A stretch of 64,000 nucleotides of DNA from Odobenus rosmarus divergens (Eukaryota; Chordata; Mammalia; Carnivora; Odobenidae), in assembly GCF_000321225.1 (NCBI RefSeq), contig NW_004450565.1:1558202-1622201 (forward strand). Reading direction: 5' to 3'. Both the position numbers and the translations under genes were made by a program. This document shows positions 1 to 12,126 of this stretch, piece by piece (within the stretch, counting starts at the first letter, position 1; each line of letters starts with the position of its first letter). The notes under the pieces were generated by a model. It did no database searches and had not been told where the DNA came from. It saw nothing but the letters and a program-made list of their open reading frames with translations.

Positions 1-27
1 GGCGCGCTCGGAGCCACGGCCGCCAGG
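1..27 (+). other. PKNOX1: Possible 3' end of PKNOX1 exon 1 (5' UTR)
   Basis: The gene needs a non-coding first exon spliced to exon 2 at 31002. The best donor near the start of the window is AGG|GTGCGG with GT at 28-29. It is a mediocre match to the donor consensus, and other GT dinucleotides exist nearby or upstream of the window. The exon is inferred; no transcript evidence is available here. Confidence 0.3.
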
Positions 28-500
28 GTGCGGGGCGGGGCCGGCTGGTCGGGAGCGGGGCCGGGAGCGGGGCGGGGGCACGGGGTCGCCTGGAGCCCCA
101 TGGAGGCGGACCTCGGGTGGGGGTGGGGTTCCGGGGAGGCTGCCCTCCTGCCCGAGGGCAGGGTGCCCCGGTTCCTGGAATTGCTTTAGCGCAGATGTGC
201 GGCCTATAATGACCGGCCGGGGGGTGGGGTGGGGTGGGGGGAGTAGATGCCTGGAGGTGCGGGGCAGGGGCCGGCCGCTCGCTGGCATCTCACATTCCTG
301 CAGAAGAAATCGTGAGTCACTTGACAGGAATTAGGAAAAGTTGAGTGTGCTTTGCTTCGTCCCGGCGGCCGTGGAAATGCTCAGTTGTGCCTGTGGTGCC
401 GAGGCTTGGCCAGTTGGGCTGGGCCGGGCCATGTGCTGCCTGGCCTGCCGGGGCGGGGGTCCCGAGCGGGGTCCGGGGAGGACGGCCTGGGCAGCCAGCT
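1..500 (+). promoter_or_regulatory. PKNOX1: CpG-rich promoter-proximal region of PKNOX1
   Basis: The first few hundred bases are very GC-rich, dense in CpG, and contain several GGGGCGGGG-type GC boxes (for example around 34-80), as expected of a TATA-less housekeeping-type CpG island promoter. CpG density drops after about 500. I see no TATA box. The single complete gene in the window runs rightward from here, so this is inferred to be the 3' part of its promoter and first-exon island. The transcription start itself is probably at or before position 1. Confidence 0.75.
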
Positions 501-1390
501 GGGGTGTAGTCGGCAAATGCAAGGGCAGCGCGCTTGGATTCTAAGAAGTAGTTTTCCGTAAGACCTGGTTTGTTTGTTTTTTCCTTAGGAAGTTAGTACC
601 TCCCACATTAGGGTAAATGACACCCTTAGCTTTAGTTGGGCGTGAGTTTATACTTTTTTCTGACAGATTCTGAAGAAGGAAATACTTAATATGTTTATAT
701 AATACAACATAGTTGATACATTATATAATGCCTCAGATGGTGTATTCGGAATATTCGAAGGGAGAATTCGAGGCGAAATGGAAACGTTTGCCAGTACGGT
801 TGTCGGTGATGCACTCAAATGCACTTGTGCGCACGGTGATCTGGAAGGTGGCCGACTGACTCAGGTCTGCCTTTCGTTTCCTTAGTGTACTGAGCGTGGA
901 GAGTGACACGTGGATCATGAAGGTAGAATGAGTGAATCCACAGAATAGGAGTTAACACAGCACTTTCGTAGGCAGAAGAAGTAGAAGGATGCTTCTTCGT
1001 ACGTTGGAGACTTAAAAGTGGGAATTAGAATTGGTGAAATGTGTGGATGAAACAGGACTTGAAAGATTGACCTTCGGTGCTGAGGATTTAAGTGTCTACA
1101 GGTTGGGGGGTTAAATGATAAAGGGGTGCAAACACATTTTGTTGGCTTCTTGTCCACTGGTTTATATACATTTACAGTTCTGTGTCAGTGTATTACAACT
1201 TTAGAGAGGTACTACATATGAATGAAAGGTACTGGTGTGAACAGCAACATTCTAAGCTGTAACTTTCACTTTTGCAAATTGTTAAAGTATTTGAAGCTGT
1301 TCGGGAGAAAGCCTGAAACGGCTGGAGTGATGTAAATCCTATGCCTCTGGGGGGCTTTTTGTGGTTCACCTGGCCTCTGGGCTCCTCATC
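501..1390. other. Intron 1, unique sequence after the CpG island
   Basis: AT-rich unique sequence with no repeat or reading frame that I can support. Confidence 0.5.
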
Positions 1391-1553
1391 AAAACAGAGA
1401 GAGCGAGAGAGGGAACACAAGCAGGGGGAGTGGCAGAGGGAGAAGCAGGCTTCCCACTGAGCAGGGAGCCTGATGGAGGGCTCGATCCCAGGACCCTGGG
1501 ATCATGCCCTGAGCCCAAGGCAGACGCTCAACGACTGAGCCACCCAGGCGCCC
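1391..1553 (-). mobile_element. Can-SINE, tail truncated
   Basis: The reverse-strand head GGGCGCCTGGGTGGCTCAG ends at 1553 and the CT-rich region is near 1395. The usual AAATAAATAAA tail is missing on the left side, so the 3' end is lost. The head is derived from a tRNA with pol III box A and B sequences. Confidence 0.9.
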
Positions 1554-3685
1554 TTCACCAAAACGTTTTAGAGAAAATAGGATGGAGGAGAGAGCGCATA
1601 TATTATATTGAAATACAGTTACTAAAATACTGAACCAAAGTGATGCTCAAGCTGCTTACTTGCCCTTTGTTAGATCAGTTAGTAACAGGTCAAGTTCGGG
1701 CTTTAGTGATTCCTTTTGGAGCAGTGACCAGCATAACTGACAGTTTGAAATTTCTGTAGTAACTCTAGTGCTTTGTGAAAATATCTGTAGTTTCTCTTGG
1801 TGAAAAAGTCACAGGTACTGCTGAAACTCCAGGATTTCATGTCTTCCTTCATGATTGAGTGCTAAATTTCAGCCAGAGATTATTGCAAATAAAGATGTGA
1901 TGTTTTTTCTCATTCAGCTTCACAGAGGCTAGGGTCAGAATCTGTGCCCTAGGAGCCCGTGTACTCTCCACCATCCATTAGTAGGCATGTGTACGTGCCC
2001 TTGTTTTCCTTCCTCAGGTGGCTGTCATGGTGACTGAGGGGGTGAGGGAATAAAAGCAGTGCAGACGAGGGAACTCACATATATATATTATAGCAGTCTG
2101 GGGTCATTGTCAGGGCTGAGGGAGCTGTAGCAGCCAACTGGGGAGTGCCGTCTTATGCCACAACCGGATCAGTTACTATTTTGTCCTGGACGTGGAAATA
2201 CAGTAGAAAAAGTTCAGTCTGGAAATTGTTAGAATCAACATTTAAGAGCCGGGAAGCCTAGTCACTTGGTCAAGGCCTGGCTGCAGAGCCTGTCAAATGA
2301 GGCTACACCTGCCATACCACCAGCCGTCCTTTGTTTTGGGGTGTCAGCCCCGCCGCTTTAGTTACTGTTTCTGGAAAGTTCATTCACAGAAGGCTGTGTG
2401 ATACCACAGCAAACGTGCTGTTTGACAAGGTAGTTTGAAACCCGTGGCTTGGGAGTGCTGTGGTTCTGAGGGGACCTGGGGGGCAGGGTGGGGTTAGTGA
2501 GGGAGGTGGCGAGGGGACAGAGCGGCTTCTTCATTCTATCTCGATTCCTTAGGGAATCTAGGATTCCTTAGGGAAAGGTTTCTACAGTGTTTTCAAAATC
2601 TTCAACTGACCTACCAGGTTGCAAGACTAAGGGTTTGTGAGTAAAATTTCGGATTCATTTTCTTGTCTTGAGTCTTCCTTTAAATGATTGGACACAGTCA
2701 GCCCGCTACCAGGTGCTGCCTCCTGATGTCACAGGTGGCCGAGCCGCTCGGTGCGGATTGTTCATGCTCCTATCTGGGGAGACCATTTAGCTTGAGGGGA
2801 TCCCCACCACCCAAAAGGCATGTGCTATTATTCTGTGCAGTCTCTAGCTGAATGCAGCCGTCCATGTGCTGGTGAGGCTGTGGGGCACATTCCCTGGAAA
2901 TGCTTTTATCGTTTGCCATCTGTGACTGACATGTACAGAACGATTAGCTTGTTTCGTCAGGTCTCAAGGTGGCCGGGAGCAGGCTGACTTCAAGTCCAGG
3001 GGTTGAGGGTTACCGAGGAATAAGGAAAATAGGAATCTAGTTGGATCCCAGGGACCACTAGTGCTGGGCTTTGGGGCCCACAGAACTGGTTTGAACTCTG
3101 GCAGAAGTCTGGCCTTCCTGGTTCAGCTGGACTGTTGCTCTCTACCGTCTACTTGCTCTGCACGCTGTTGATTGCAAGTTCTCTCCTCCCCGCAGCCTGG
3201 GGCCCAGCACTACCCGCCTCACCCTCTTCCTGTTTCCCAGGGTCCACCCCAGACAGAGTGACTGAGCTCTTTCCCTCCACCCACCTTCCAGGCGCTGACC
3301 CCTGGGCTAGGTGCTGCCCTCAGGGAGGGCTGGGCTCCTGCCTTCCACACGACCACCCTTTTGCAGCGGGGTCTGCCGTAGGGTTGGGTCACTTAGAAGG
3401 GACTATGGATTGGGAGTACTGTGATGCAGGTTCCAGCCAGAATAGTCTGATCAGACTTTTGTAAAAATAATGCTTAATGAGAGCTTGGTAAGCTCTCAAT
3501 ATATGTTGTTGTATGGTGTCTGAGATATTTTATCAAGGTTTATAATTTTTTGCATTAAAAAGTTTAGGAATTTAGCTTTGCATTCTTTTAAATTGTGTGT
3601 TTATGTGTACCCCCCTCCCTCCCAGGATGTACTTTAGCAGAATTCTTTGCAGCATAAACGCAAACACTTCTGTGATTCTGTAGGG
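1554..3685. other. Intron 1, unique sequence
   Basis: Nothing beyond intronic sequence is supported. A block near 2240-2310 is faintly MIR-like but too diverged to call. Confidence 0.4.
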
Positions 3686-3905
3686 CAGGGGTTCTCAACT
3701 GTGAGACTGTTGACATTTGGGGCCAGATACTTCTGTGTTGTGGAGGCCATCCTGTGTATTGTGGGACGTCAGCAGCATTCCTGGTCGCTATCCACCAGAT
3801 GCCACTGGGACCCCCACTTCCAGTTGTGACAACCAAAAATGTCTTCAGATATTGCCAAATGTCCCCTGGGGGACAAAAGTCACCCCTGGTTGAGAACTGA
3901 TCTAA
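3686..3905. mobile_element. hAT-type MITE (MER family)
   Basis: A roughly 220-base element starts CAGGGGTTCTCAACTGTGAG and ends GGTTGAGAACTGATCT, giving imperfect terminal inverted repeats. The interior (GTTGACATTTGGGGCCAGA through AATGTCTTCAGATATTGCCA) is a common mammalian non-autonomous hAT sequence. I cannot give the exact subfamily name. A second copy lies at 8448-8658. Confidence 0.75.
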
Positions 3906-5463
3906 AACAGCATTTCCCAAAATGTACTGTGTGGAACCTGAGTTTAATGGGATATGCATTCGTATTTACATATTAGTTATTTTGTGTTGTATTTTTAGTC
4001 AGCGTTATTATGTATGTTTCCATGTACTTATATAACACATGTTTCTCATTTAAAAAAATGTATCAAAGATCTCCACGAATTTTGTGATTCTTTTTTTTTT
4101 TCTGTATCGCTTTACGGCTGTGTCTGATGTTGCAGAGCCTTTTGAGCATTTAGGTTTTGATATTCCCTATGTTTTTTTCATCATTCTCTGGCCTACCAAG
4201 CTTAGTGCTAGTTAGATCACAGGGGCTGTGGGCAGAGGGATAGTGCTCCTGGGTCCATTTCTACGGCGCTCTGTCCCCGAGCACACAGTGCCCTGGGAAG
4301 AAAGATTGTCCGTGTGAAAGGGCTCTTGCTTTGAAGAGTTGGGGTTCTTATTTTTTCCTAAAACCATTCCTTAACTCTTAACAACAAATCTATTGTGAAA
4401 GTTTTGAGTGTCAGTTTTTAATAATGCCGATAATAGTCACCGTCTGAAAAACAAGGGTGTGATGTAATTTTAAATTCTACCAGCAGTCTACTAAGACCAT
4501 CCAGCTCAGAATTTACTAAAACAGATGCTCATACCATTAAATCACCTTTGTTATTAGAATTTTGCTGTGACTTTAATGGACATTTGGACCTTTGGCTTGG
4601 AAATGCTTTTTTTTTTTTTAAATACAGAGTTTGTCTTAACAGGATTTAGTATCTGATTTTATTTGAATATTAAACTTAAAGAGGCACCTCCTCAAACCTT
4701 GTTTGAAAAATAAAGTGATTTCTTGACGAATGTTTGCCTCAGTATGAGTTGTTGACTGAACACGTCCCGGGGATGGGGGATGTGAAGCCAGGATGGAAGC
4801 CGGCCGACAGGTGGGCTTGAGCTTCTGAGCCGTAGGCACTGAAGACTTCCCGCACTCAAAATGAAAACTCCTTGGGCCGCAGTGACAGTTTCCTGAAAGG
4901 TATCTGGGAAAAGATCCCTCCCTCTCTCTCTTTTTTTTAATATGGAATTTTGACAATTTTCTTGGATTCCTTGATAGCTTTCTTAGCTTTCTTAATAAAC
5001 AGGTTTTGTTTGAAAAAGGATCTTCGGTTAAATGTTTTTGGGAAATACCAGTAACCAAAACGAAAAAAGAGAAAGAGGGAGAGTTGTAGTTTGCCAGTGT
5101 CTCAACGACTGTTGCTGCTGTCGGTAGTCCCGTTCTGGCTGTGTAACCGGCTCTCAGAGAGACAATAAACCTGAATTCCCCTAGAATTTCTGGCATTTCT
5201 CTGTCAGTGGAATTGATCGTTCATTAGTTAAATAAAGCAGCCTTTGAGAGCAGCTGTGAAGTTGCCCCGCTGGGAAAGCAAACCCTTTGCTAAGTCTGGC
5301 AGCCAGGGAGGGATGGAGCATCGGGCTTGTTTGTAGATTCGCTGAAAAATGCAAACGACTTGATGTCACCAAAACTGAGTTAGCAAATTCTAGATGGGTT
5401 AAAAATAGTATAGTTCAATTTTTAAAGTATCACATGTCTCTTTGGACAGCTATGCCTTTAGGC
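3906..5463. other. Intron 1, unique sequence
   Basis: AT-rich intronic sequence. A minus-strand open frame of 186 codons at 4636-5196 has no recognisable domain and is treated as chance. Confidence 0.4.
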
Positions 5464-5641
5464 CAGGGGTTGGCAAAGGATCCCGCTGAGGGCTCTTCTT
5501 GTTTGGCCCCGGGGCCATACGTTCTACATTTGAAAGGGTCATAAAAGCAGGAAAGAAGAATATGTAATGAAGACAGTATGTGGGCTGCAAAGCCTAAAGT
5601 TTACTGTCTGGCCCTTTACAGAAAAAGTTTGCTGACTTCCA
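5464..5641. mobile_element. hAT-Charlie-like MITE (MER1 type)
   Basis: The element starts CAGGGGTTGGCAAAGGAT and ends AAAAGTTTGCTGACTTCC, an imperfect inverted pair. The interior contains the family signatures GGGCTGCAAAGCCTAAA and CTGGCCCTTTACAGAAAAAG. Confidence 0.75.
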
Positions 5642-5854
5642 CTCAGTTCTCACCTGAAGCACTGGAAGTCAGTCTGGGTCGAAATGGATAAAATTGCATA
5701 ACTCTGTTGGGGAAATACGAGTAAGAAAAGGGAAGGAGTAGGATAATTTCCCTTGGTGGACTGCACCCTGCTGGGACTGGTCTGTGATATCATCAGTGTA
5801 AAAACATGGCCTATGTAAATAGCTCCTAAACCAGAATTAAGAATCACGAAGGCC

Positions 5855-6046
5855 GGGCGCCTGGGTGGCTCAGTTGGTTAAGCGACTGCCTTCGGCTCAG
5901 GTCATGATCCTGGAGTCCCAGGATCGAGTCCCGCATCGGGCTCCCTGCTCAGCAGGGAGTCTGCTTCTCCCTCTGACCCTCTTCCCTCTCGTGCTCTCTC
6001 TCTCTCAAATAAATAAATAAATAAAAAATCTTTAAAAAAAAAAAAA
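5855..6046 (+). mobile_element. Can-SINE with 16-bp target-site duplication
   Basis: A full-length element: GGGCGCCTGGGTGGCTCAG head, CT-rich run, AAATAAATAAATAAATAAA tail and poly(A). It is flanked by AAGAATCACGAAGGCC (5839-5854) and AAGAATCACGGAGGCC (6047-6062), one mismatch, which argues for a fairly recent insertion. Confidence 0.95.
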
Positions 6047-6062
6047 AAGAATCACGGAGGCC

Positions 6063-7633
6063 TCCATGTGACTACGTGCTGGATGCTAAATCTAGAAGTC
6101 GGCTGTAGTGACTAGTTCCTGTTGCTTCTGTGCTCAATTGTTCTTCTCTTCTTGGCATCTGAGCACTGGGAAACCTTCCTTTGCTGATGAAGTCAGTATA
6201 TAGGGTCGAATTCTCATGGGTGCCACCGCCTGGCCCAGAAGCAGTCTGGGACCCTCGATGCTGCTGGGAAAGCAAGGAGGGTTCCATGGTCAAGGGCCTC
6301 TCCTCTGGGCAGCAGTCCCAGCGTTGGCCGGGCTCTGGGCTCAGGAGCGCTGGGTGTGAGGGCCAGTGGGCCCCGGGCCGGGCTTAGGAGTACGGAGCAG
6401 GGGACCTGGGAGCGGCCGGCCGGGCTCCTGAGGGGCTGGGCTGGGGTGGTCTTTAGTTTGTCAGAGCTGCTTTTTTCTTTCTAGAATTTCTGCCCCCCAC
6501 CCCCTTTTTGTTTGCTTGTTTTCAAATCTCTTTGAGCATTTCTTTTGTAAAAGGTATAAAAAAGGGGACTAATAATCTTCAGCTCTTTTATGACCGCTGT
6601 TTTCTCCTGGTTGTTTTGACATGTCAGAATAATGTGAAGTTAACTTGCCTGAGGATGCACTTTACCTATTGTTTATTTAAGTGTTTCTCTGTTTCAATTT
6701 TAATGCCAGTCCAGTATATTCTAAGAATGTAACCTGTACCTATTTTAAATTTTAAAAATCTCTCTATCATTATGTCTGTTATTTTCCCTGTTTTTTTAAA
6801 AAATTATTGTATGTGAATTGACCTCCAAGTGGATAATTTAGTTAATTGGATGTTGATGGAGTAGAAAACATTATCCCCAGTATCTCTGCCTTCAAAGCTT
6901 AAAAGAATCTTTTTCTAATGTAATTTTTTTCATGTACTAAATAATACTGAAAATGATGATTATAGTGCAAATAAAACAAATATTTTCTCTTTTTAGTTAT
7001 GTTCTTGATAGGGCATCATTAAAATTATCTGAAATCTGTCTAGACTAGTCAGAATAATCAGATGTTCAGAATAAATGTTGTAATATGTGTTACTGTGTCT
7101 GATGTGGTTCCTCATTAAAAGGAGGCATCCTATACTGTACTGTGATTATACAGAACACTAAATGTGTCTGTGTGTACAGACAGTTTATACAGGTCACATG
7201 GCATTAATTGGGAATGAAGCATTACAGCTAAGAGAAACCCACAGATATAAAGTTTAACCTTTAAATGCCCCCAAAATTCATTTTAAGGGGTTAAAAAATG
7301 TTGTAAAATGATCCTAGATGTGTTTGCCTTTCCAGACTTGTGTATGCACATGACTTGTGTATGAGCCTTTAAGGACAAAATGTCACAGTCCCTACTGCTA
7401 AGGAGGACAAATTCAAGTGTGGAAGTACAGTGAACATAAGTTTACATTTCATTGATGCAGGGAGGACTGTTAGAGACCTGGATTGGGATGTTGGTGTTAG
7501 TGTTGGTTTGAGGTAGTGTGAGAGCAAGTGATAGAAGACCAAAGGTAGGCTGCGGAATTCCCAAAGTACTAGAGGGAAATGGAGCAAAGAAGAACTTCAC
7601 TTCAACAAAAGGGTGTGTTAAGAAGAAAGAAGA
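6063..7633. other. Intron 1, unique sequence
   Basis: GC-rich to about 6460, then AT-rich. No repeat or gene is recognised. Confidence 0.4.
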
Positions 7634-7732
7634 GGGGCGCCTGGCTGGTGGCCCAGTTGGTGGAGCATGTGACTCTTGATCTCGGAGTTGTAAGTTCGAG
7701 CCCCATGTTGGGTGTAGGGATTACTTAAAAAC
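7634..7732 (+). mobile_element. Older, short Can-SINE
   Basis: The head GGGGCGCCTGGCTGGTGGCC and tRNA-like interior with GTTCGAGCCCCATGTTGGG (box B) end at ATTACTTAAAAA. The CT-rich middle seen in other copies is absent, as in an older Can-SINE subfamily. Confidence 0.85.
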
Positions 7733-7788
7733 TTAGAAAAGGAGAAGAAAACAAGGAGGTTTACTTGGTGTATTAAAAGCAAACAGCT

Positions 7789-8001
7789 GGGACGCCTGGG
7801 TGGCTCAGTTGGTTAAGCAACTGCCTTCAGCTCAGGTCATGATCCTGGAGTCTCTGGATCAAGTCCCGCATCGGGCTCCCTGCTCAGCAGGGAGTCTGCT
7901 TCTCCCTCTGACCCTCCTCCCTCTCATGTGCGCGCGCTCTCTCTCTCTCATTCTCTCTCTCTCAAATAAATAAAATATTAAAAAAATATATTAAAAAAAA
8001 T
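7789..8001 (+). mobile_element. Can-SINE with target-site duplication
   Basis: A full-length copy with a long CT run and AAATAAATAAAA tail. AAAAGCAAACAGCT before (from 7775) and AAAAGCAAACAACT after (from 8002) form the duplication. It sits at the edge of an old L1. Confidence 0.93.
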
Positions 8002-9350
8002 AAAAGCAAACAACTAATACAAGATGGCATGAATAAGCCCAAATATATCGGTAACTACAGTTAACGTAAAAGGGTTTAAATCTCCCAGGTGATAATAACT
8101 CCAGATTTAGGAGAAAAGTGAAATCTAGTTAAATGCTGTATATAAGTGATACATCTAGAACACAAGGAGGTAGGAAACTAAGGGATGGGAATCACTATCA
8201 GTCCTAACAAAAAGAAAGCAGGTCTAGTAACATTAGGCTGGACACAGCTAGACTCAAGTTACAGAGCACTAGGGGAATACGTCATATTACTCAAAGGTGT
8301 GATTAATAATCATAAACTAATGTAACAGTAAAACTTTCCAAAATAGAAGTTGACAGTTGTATATGTAAAAGGGAGGACTCTAACGTGACTCTTTGCGAGC
8401 TGCAAACCAGGTAGACCCAAAAGAAGAAAGGATGTGGATGGGGAGTTCTTAGCCTTCTCCTGTTGACATTTGGGGCCAGATCATGTTTGTCAGGAAGCCA
8501 TCCTATGCGCTGCAGGTTACTGAATAGCACCCCTGGTCTCTGCTCACTAGATACCAGTAGCTACCTGTCTCCCTAATTGTGATGGCCAGAAATGTTTCTG
8601 TTTCTAGGCATTGCCAGATGTCCTCGGGGAGCCAGATTGCCTCCAGTTGAGAGCCACCCATATAAAGGATTTAAATAATGTGGCCAATAGATATGTATAG
8701 GAATTTGCACCCAACAAACATAAAGTACAGATTTTCTTCATTTACATGGAACATTTAACAAAACTGGCCACATACAGGCCACAAAGAAAAACCCCAAGTT
8801 TCACAAAGTAAGCCCCTATGGGCCAGGTTCTCAGACCATAATATACCCTAGTTAGAACCTAAGAGTGAAAGGGTAGCTAAGATTTACTCCCTGAAAATGT
8901 TGAGACCCCCTTCATTGTATCTCTTAGATTAAAGAGGAGATCAAAAACTATTTTCAGACTGTATAAATAAATGGCAGAGGGCTACATACCACAATCATAG
9001 GGTCAGGCAGAAACAGTTATCAGGAGAAAGAAAATGCATTCAGCTTTCAACTCAAACAAGGAAAATAAGTCAAAGAAAATAGAAGCAAATCTATTTCTGC
9101 TTTTTGCAAATCTGATTAAGAAGACACGAGAGCACAATATTTACAGAAGGGATATGACCGCACACGTGAAGATTTTTAAATGGGAATACGCCATGTACAA
9201 TTTGATGGCAACAAATTTGAAGAGTTGTGGATGGTTTATGAGGAAGACCTAAAATGACCAGAATTGACCTTGGAGGTGGAAAACCTGTACAGACCAGCAA
9301 CTTTAGATGAAATTGAGAAGGTAGTCAAAGACTTATCTGTTTAAAAAGAC
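8002..9350 (+). mobile_element. Old L1 fragment (ORF2 region)
   Basis: Degenerate ORF2-like sequence: 8020-8330 matches the endonuclease-to-RT linker of L1 (AAATGCTGTATATAAG, TCCTAACAAAAAGAAAGCA). 8680-9330 continues with the block that reads MYNLMATNLKSCG in translation. All frames are broken. The hAT MITE at 8448-8658 interrupts it. Confidence 0.7.
8448..8658. mobile_element. hAT-type MITE, same family as the 3686 copy
   Basis: It shares GTTGACATTTGGGGCCAGA, a GCATTGCCAGATGTCC block and a terminal GTTGAGAGCCACC with the element at 3686-3905, in the same orientation. It is more diverged and inserted in an old L1. Confidence 0.7.
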
Positions 9351-10814
9351 ACTAGGAACCATTGTGTTAGGTCAGACTTTGTGTTTGTATAAATTGTAGT
9401 GACCATTAACTAAATAAAAATTTGTATGTCATTATGTTACATGGTCAAGGTTTTCAGGGTAAAGAAAAGATACACAAGTATGAAATCAAAGTAGTTAGGT
9501 AAATACCCTGTAATCCCAAATTTGCATTGTAGGTATTAGTGTTAATTCGTTTTGAAAGAATTTTAATGAGAAAACGTTTCCTGTGTCCCCTGAAAAGCCT
9601 AGAAACAGTGGCACCTAGATTGTGGTCTCTACATGTCATTTCCCACTGAAAGGAATCAGAGCCCTTTGGATAAATGGCAAAGTCAGAGTTTGGTGCAGAA
9701 AATGAACAAGATGAGCGTGGAGTAGCTTGTTTTACCTGAAAACAAGAAAGCTATTGAGAATTTGTAGGGTGTGTTAAAGGCTCTAGCAGGGAACTAAAGG
9801 GGCTTGCATTGGCCAAAGATGGGATAATTTGGAACATCAAAAAATATATACATTTATATAAAACCTTATTTATTTTTTAAGTGTTCAAACCCACAAGATA
9901 TAATGTACTAAAAACAGCCTCACTGATCAGTATTGGAGAATGCTGGGGAACCAGCACATTATTCTGAAAATTGATACAGAGGGAAAGAAGCAAGCCTTAA
10001 GGAACCCCATCACTGGGGCTGCAGTGTAGGGGATGGACTTCAGGATGGGGTGGGGTTTGGGAAGAGTGGCCATGGGAAGTCAGGAAATGGAGATGTGAGG
10101 GGGCTGCTTCACCCCCTCATCAGTGGGGTGATTGTTTCTGTAAACTTGTTGAATCAAAGTTAGATGACTCTTCTCCATAGTGAAATTCTGGAAAATAATC
10201 TTCACAGTTGCAGTTAGAGTCTTTGTCACCCAGCATTTTAACCCTTATATGCTTATGAGTGGTGTCAAGAATCCTTCACATGCCATCAATATACGTTTGC
10301 TACATCGTATATTTCTTACAGGTGTTGATGAGGCATGAACAATGAGTTCTTTCCTTTTCAGTAATTTGTGTTACGGTATTTTGGAGATGCCTGACTTCTA
10401 AACCTTGACTGTGGGAGGTGCCACTTCTCCTCATAAGCACCAGGCTGTCATTGTCTTTTGACTCTCGTTAATGTTGCGGAGCAGTTAGGCGTGTGGGCAG
10501 CCTCAAGCGTTACATCCTTGCTCTGGTTGAAAGTCATTCCTGTTTGCCCATGGATCACTGCCTTCATCCAAGCTCAGTGTTTCCCATTTTGAATGACACC
10601 ATAATTCATAGATTGGATTCATGAAATTAACATGTAGGCATCAAAGTTGTTACCACATACCGTACTGATTTCCCTGTAAGTTCTACAGTTATGTTAGAAA
10701 CAAGGTTATTGTATTCTCAGAGATAATGCGTCAAAGATACAGCAGGGCCTCAAAGCCAGACAGACCTCACAAAGGTGTTTAACCTCTGAGGACCCTGTTA
10801 CCAATTATCTACCA
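9351..10814. other. Intron 1, unique sequence
   Basis: AT-rich intronic sequence. No repeat or gene is recognised. Confidence 0.4.
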
Positions 10815-11110
10815 GAGTGTTCTGGTTAACTACTGGTGTGAATCCAATCACCCCATAAAACAACCATTTCATTATGCTCAAGGCTGCATGGGTCAGGAAT
10901 TTGGGAAGGGATATAGTGGAAATGGCCCATCTTTGCTCCACAGTGTTTGGGTCCTCAGCTAGGAAGACTCAGGCTGGCGGTGGATTGATGGCTGAGGGCT
11001 GGAGTCTTGGGGAGGACTTTTCTCAAATCATTTCCACTGCCTTCTCGTTCCAAGTGAGTCACTAAGATCAGCCGAGATTCAAGAGCAGGGGACAAAGACC
11101 GCCCATCTCA
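10815..11110 (-). mobile_element. MaLR-type LTR fragment (MLT1-like)
   Basis: ACCCCATAAAACAACCATTTC, GGTCAGGAATTTGGGAAGGG and the later CACTGCCTTCTCGTTCC follow the order of the reverse complement of MLT1-class LTRs. The match is diverged and the ends are uncertain. Confidence 0.5.
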
Positions 11111-11574
11111 ACGGGAAGAGTCAGTGAATTAGGGGATATGTTTTAAAAGTGCCTCACATAGTTCTTGACATACGGAGTAGACATTTAGGTGATATTTCTT
11201 CTCTCATTTTCCCCTCTCTACCCTTCGTACAAAACGAAGAGTGAGCCTCTTAGAACAAATTTTCCATGCATCCGTGCATTAGCATGGGCTACATAAATAG
11301 GATTGTAACACAGGTTTGAGACAGTGTTTTTCCAAATCTGTAGAGATTTTGCGTGCTTCTGCCTTCGCCAGCTCGGTCATCAAGAGTCACCGTGCCCACG
11401 TAGCTGACCGAGAGAGCGCGTGGTTGGCGGGTACAGTGTGCTTAGAGAGTAGCGCCAAAACCCAGTTTCACCAGCACTTTGCAGGAATTGATCGAGTTCA
11501 GAGAATTTTTGTAAAAGCATCAAAATTGCGAAGTTTTGTGCATTTTTGGTACTTCAGGCACTGGCAAGTCTAAT

Positions 11575-11810
11575 GTCTTATTTCTTCTGTTCCATTGGCC
11601 TGTTTATTTGTTCTCGTGCCATTACCCATGTTTGGTTGTTACTGTGGCCTTGTAGGATATTTTGGAAGTTGGTATTTCTTAAGCCTTTCAAGAGTAATTG
11701 AGCTATTCATGGACCTTTATTCTCCCGTATACATTTTAGAATAGGCCGCTTGAGTTTCTCAAAAACGACAGGAATCTTGATTGGGATTGCAGTGCCATGA
11801 CTTACAGATA
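11575..11810 (-). mobile_element. Old L1 fragment (ORF2 3' part)
   Basis: The + strand reads TGTTCCATTGGCCTGTTTAT, TGTAGGATATTTTGGAAGTT and GATTGGGATTGCAGTGCC, the reverse complement of the ORF2 region found in most mammalian L1s. It is strongly diverged. Confidence 0.65.
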
Positions 11811-12080
11811 ATGACATGTGCCAAGAACAATGGTAGGCTGTCCGTGAACCAGCAGAAGGAGAGGCAGCCCGGGAAGGTTGGCGGGGACGAGGTTAGTCTG
11901 CACAAACTGGGGGCATTTCTTATCCAGCAGTCCAGCAGAAAGTACAGTAGCGAGAAAACCCCTAAGATATTTAGGAATACATCTGACCAAGAATACAGTG
12001 GGCCTCCACGGAGACCATCAAACTTCATAGGGGATGTGGGAGGGGGCCCCATGCTCTTAGATGGGGTGACCTGGTACTAG
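11811..12080. other. Unrecognised block between an L1 fragment and a 5S fragment
   Basis: A GC-richer block with two overlapping minus-strand open frames (11759-12052 and 11802-11990). I do not recognise either product, and the frames look like competing halves of a degraded coding sequence or chance. A processed-pseudogene fragment is possible but unproven. Confidence 0.3.
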
Positions 12081-12086
12081 AGAGAT

Positions 12087-12126
12087 GTCTTCCATCCAAG
12101 TACTAACCAGGCCCGACCCTGCTTAG
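12087..12126 (-). pseudogene. 5S rRNA-derived fragment
   Basis: On the minus strand, 39 of 40 bases match 5S rRNA positions about 52-91 (CTAAGCAGGGTCGGGCCTGG and the adjoining TTAGTACTTGGATGGaAGAC). This span covers most of the internal promoter (box A, intermediate element and part of box C). Resemblance beyond both ends is weak. The core is bracketed by direct repeats AGAGATGTCT at 12081-12090 and 12130-12139. There is no poly(A). It is far shorter than the 121-nt gene, so it is a fragment. Confidence 0.85.

Noticed and set aside
4636..5196. Minus-strand open frame of 186 codons in intron 1
   Set aside because: No recognisable domain, an irregular composition and AT-rich unique intron context. 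It is long for chance but has no supporting signal.
5855..6046. Can-SINE heads as tRNA genes
   Set aside because: The box A and B-like sequences come from the tRNA origin of the SINE; there is no cloverleaf or proper 3' end, and CT-rich sequence and an A-rich tail follow.
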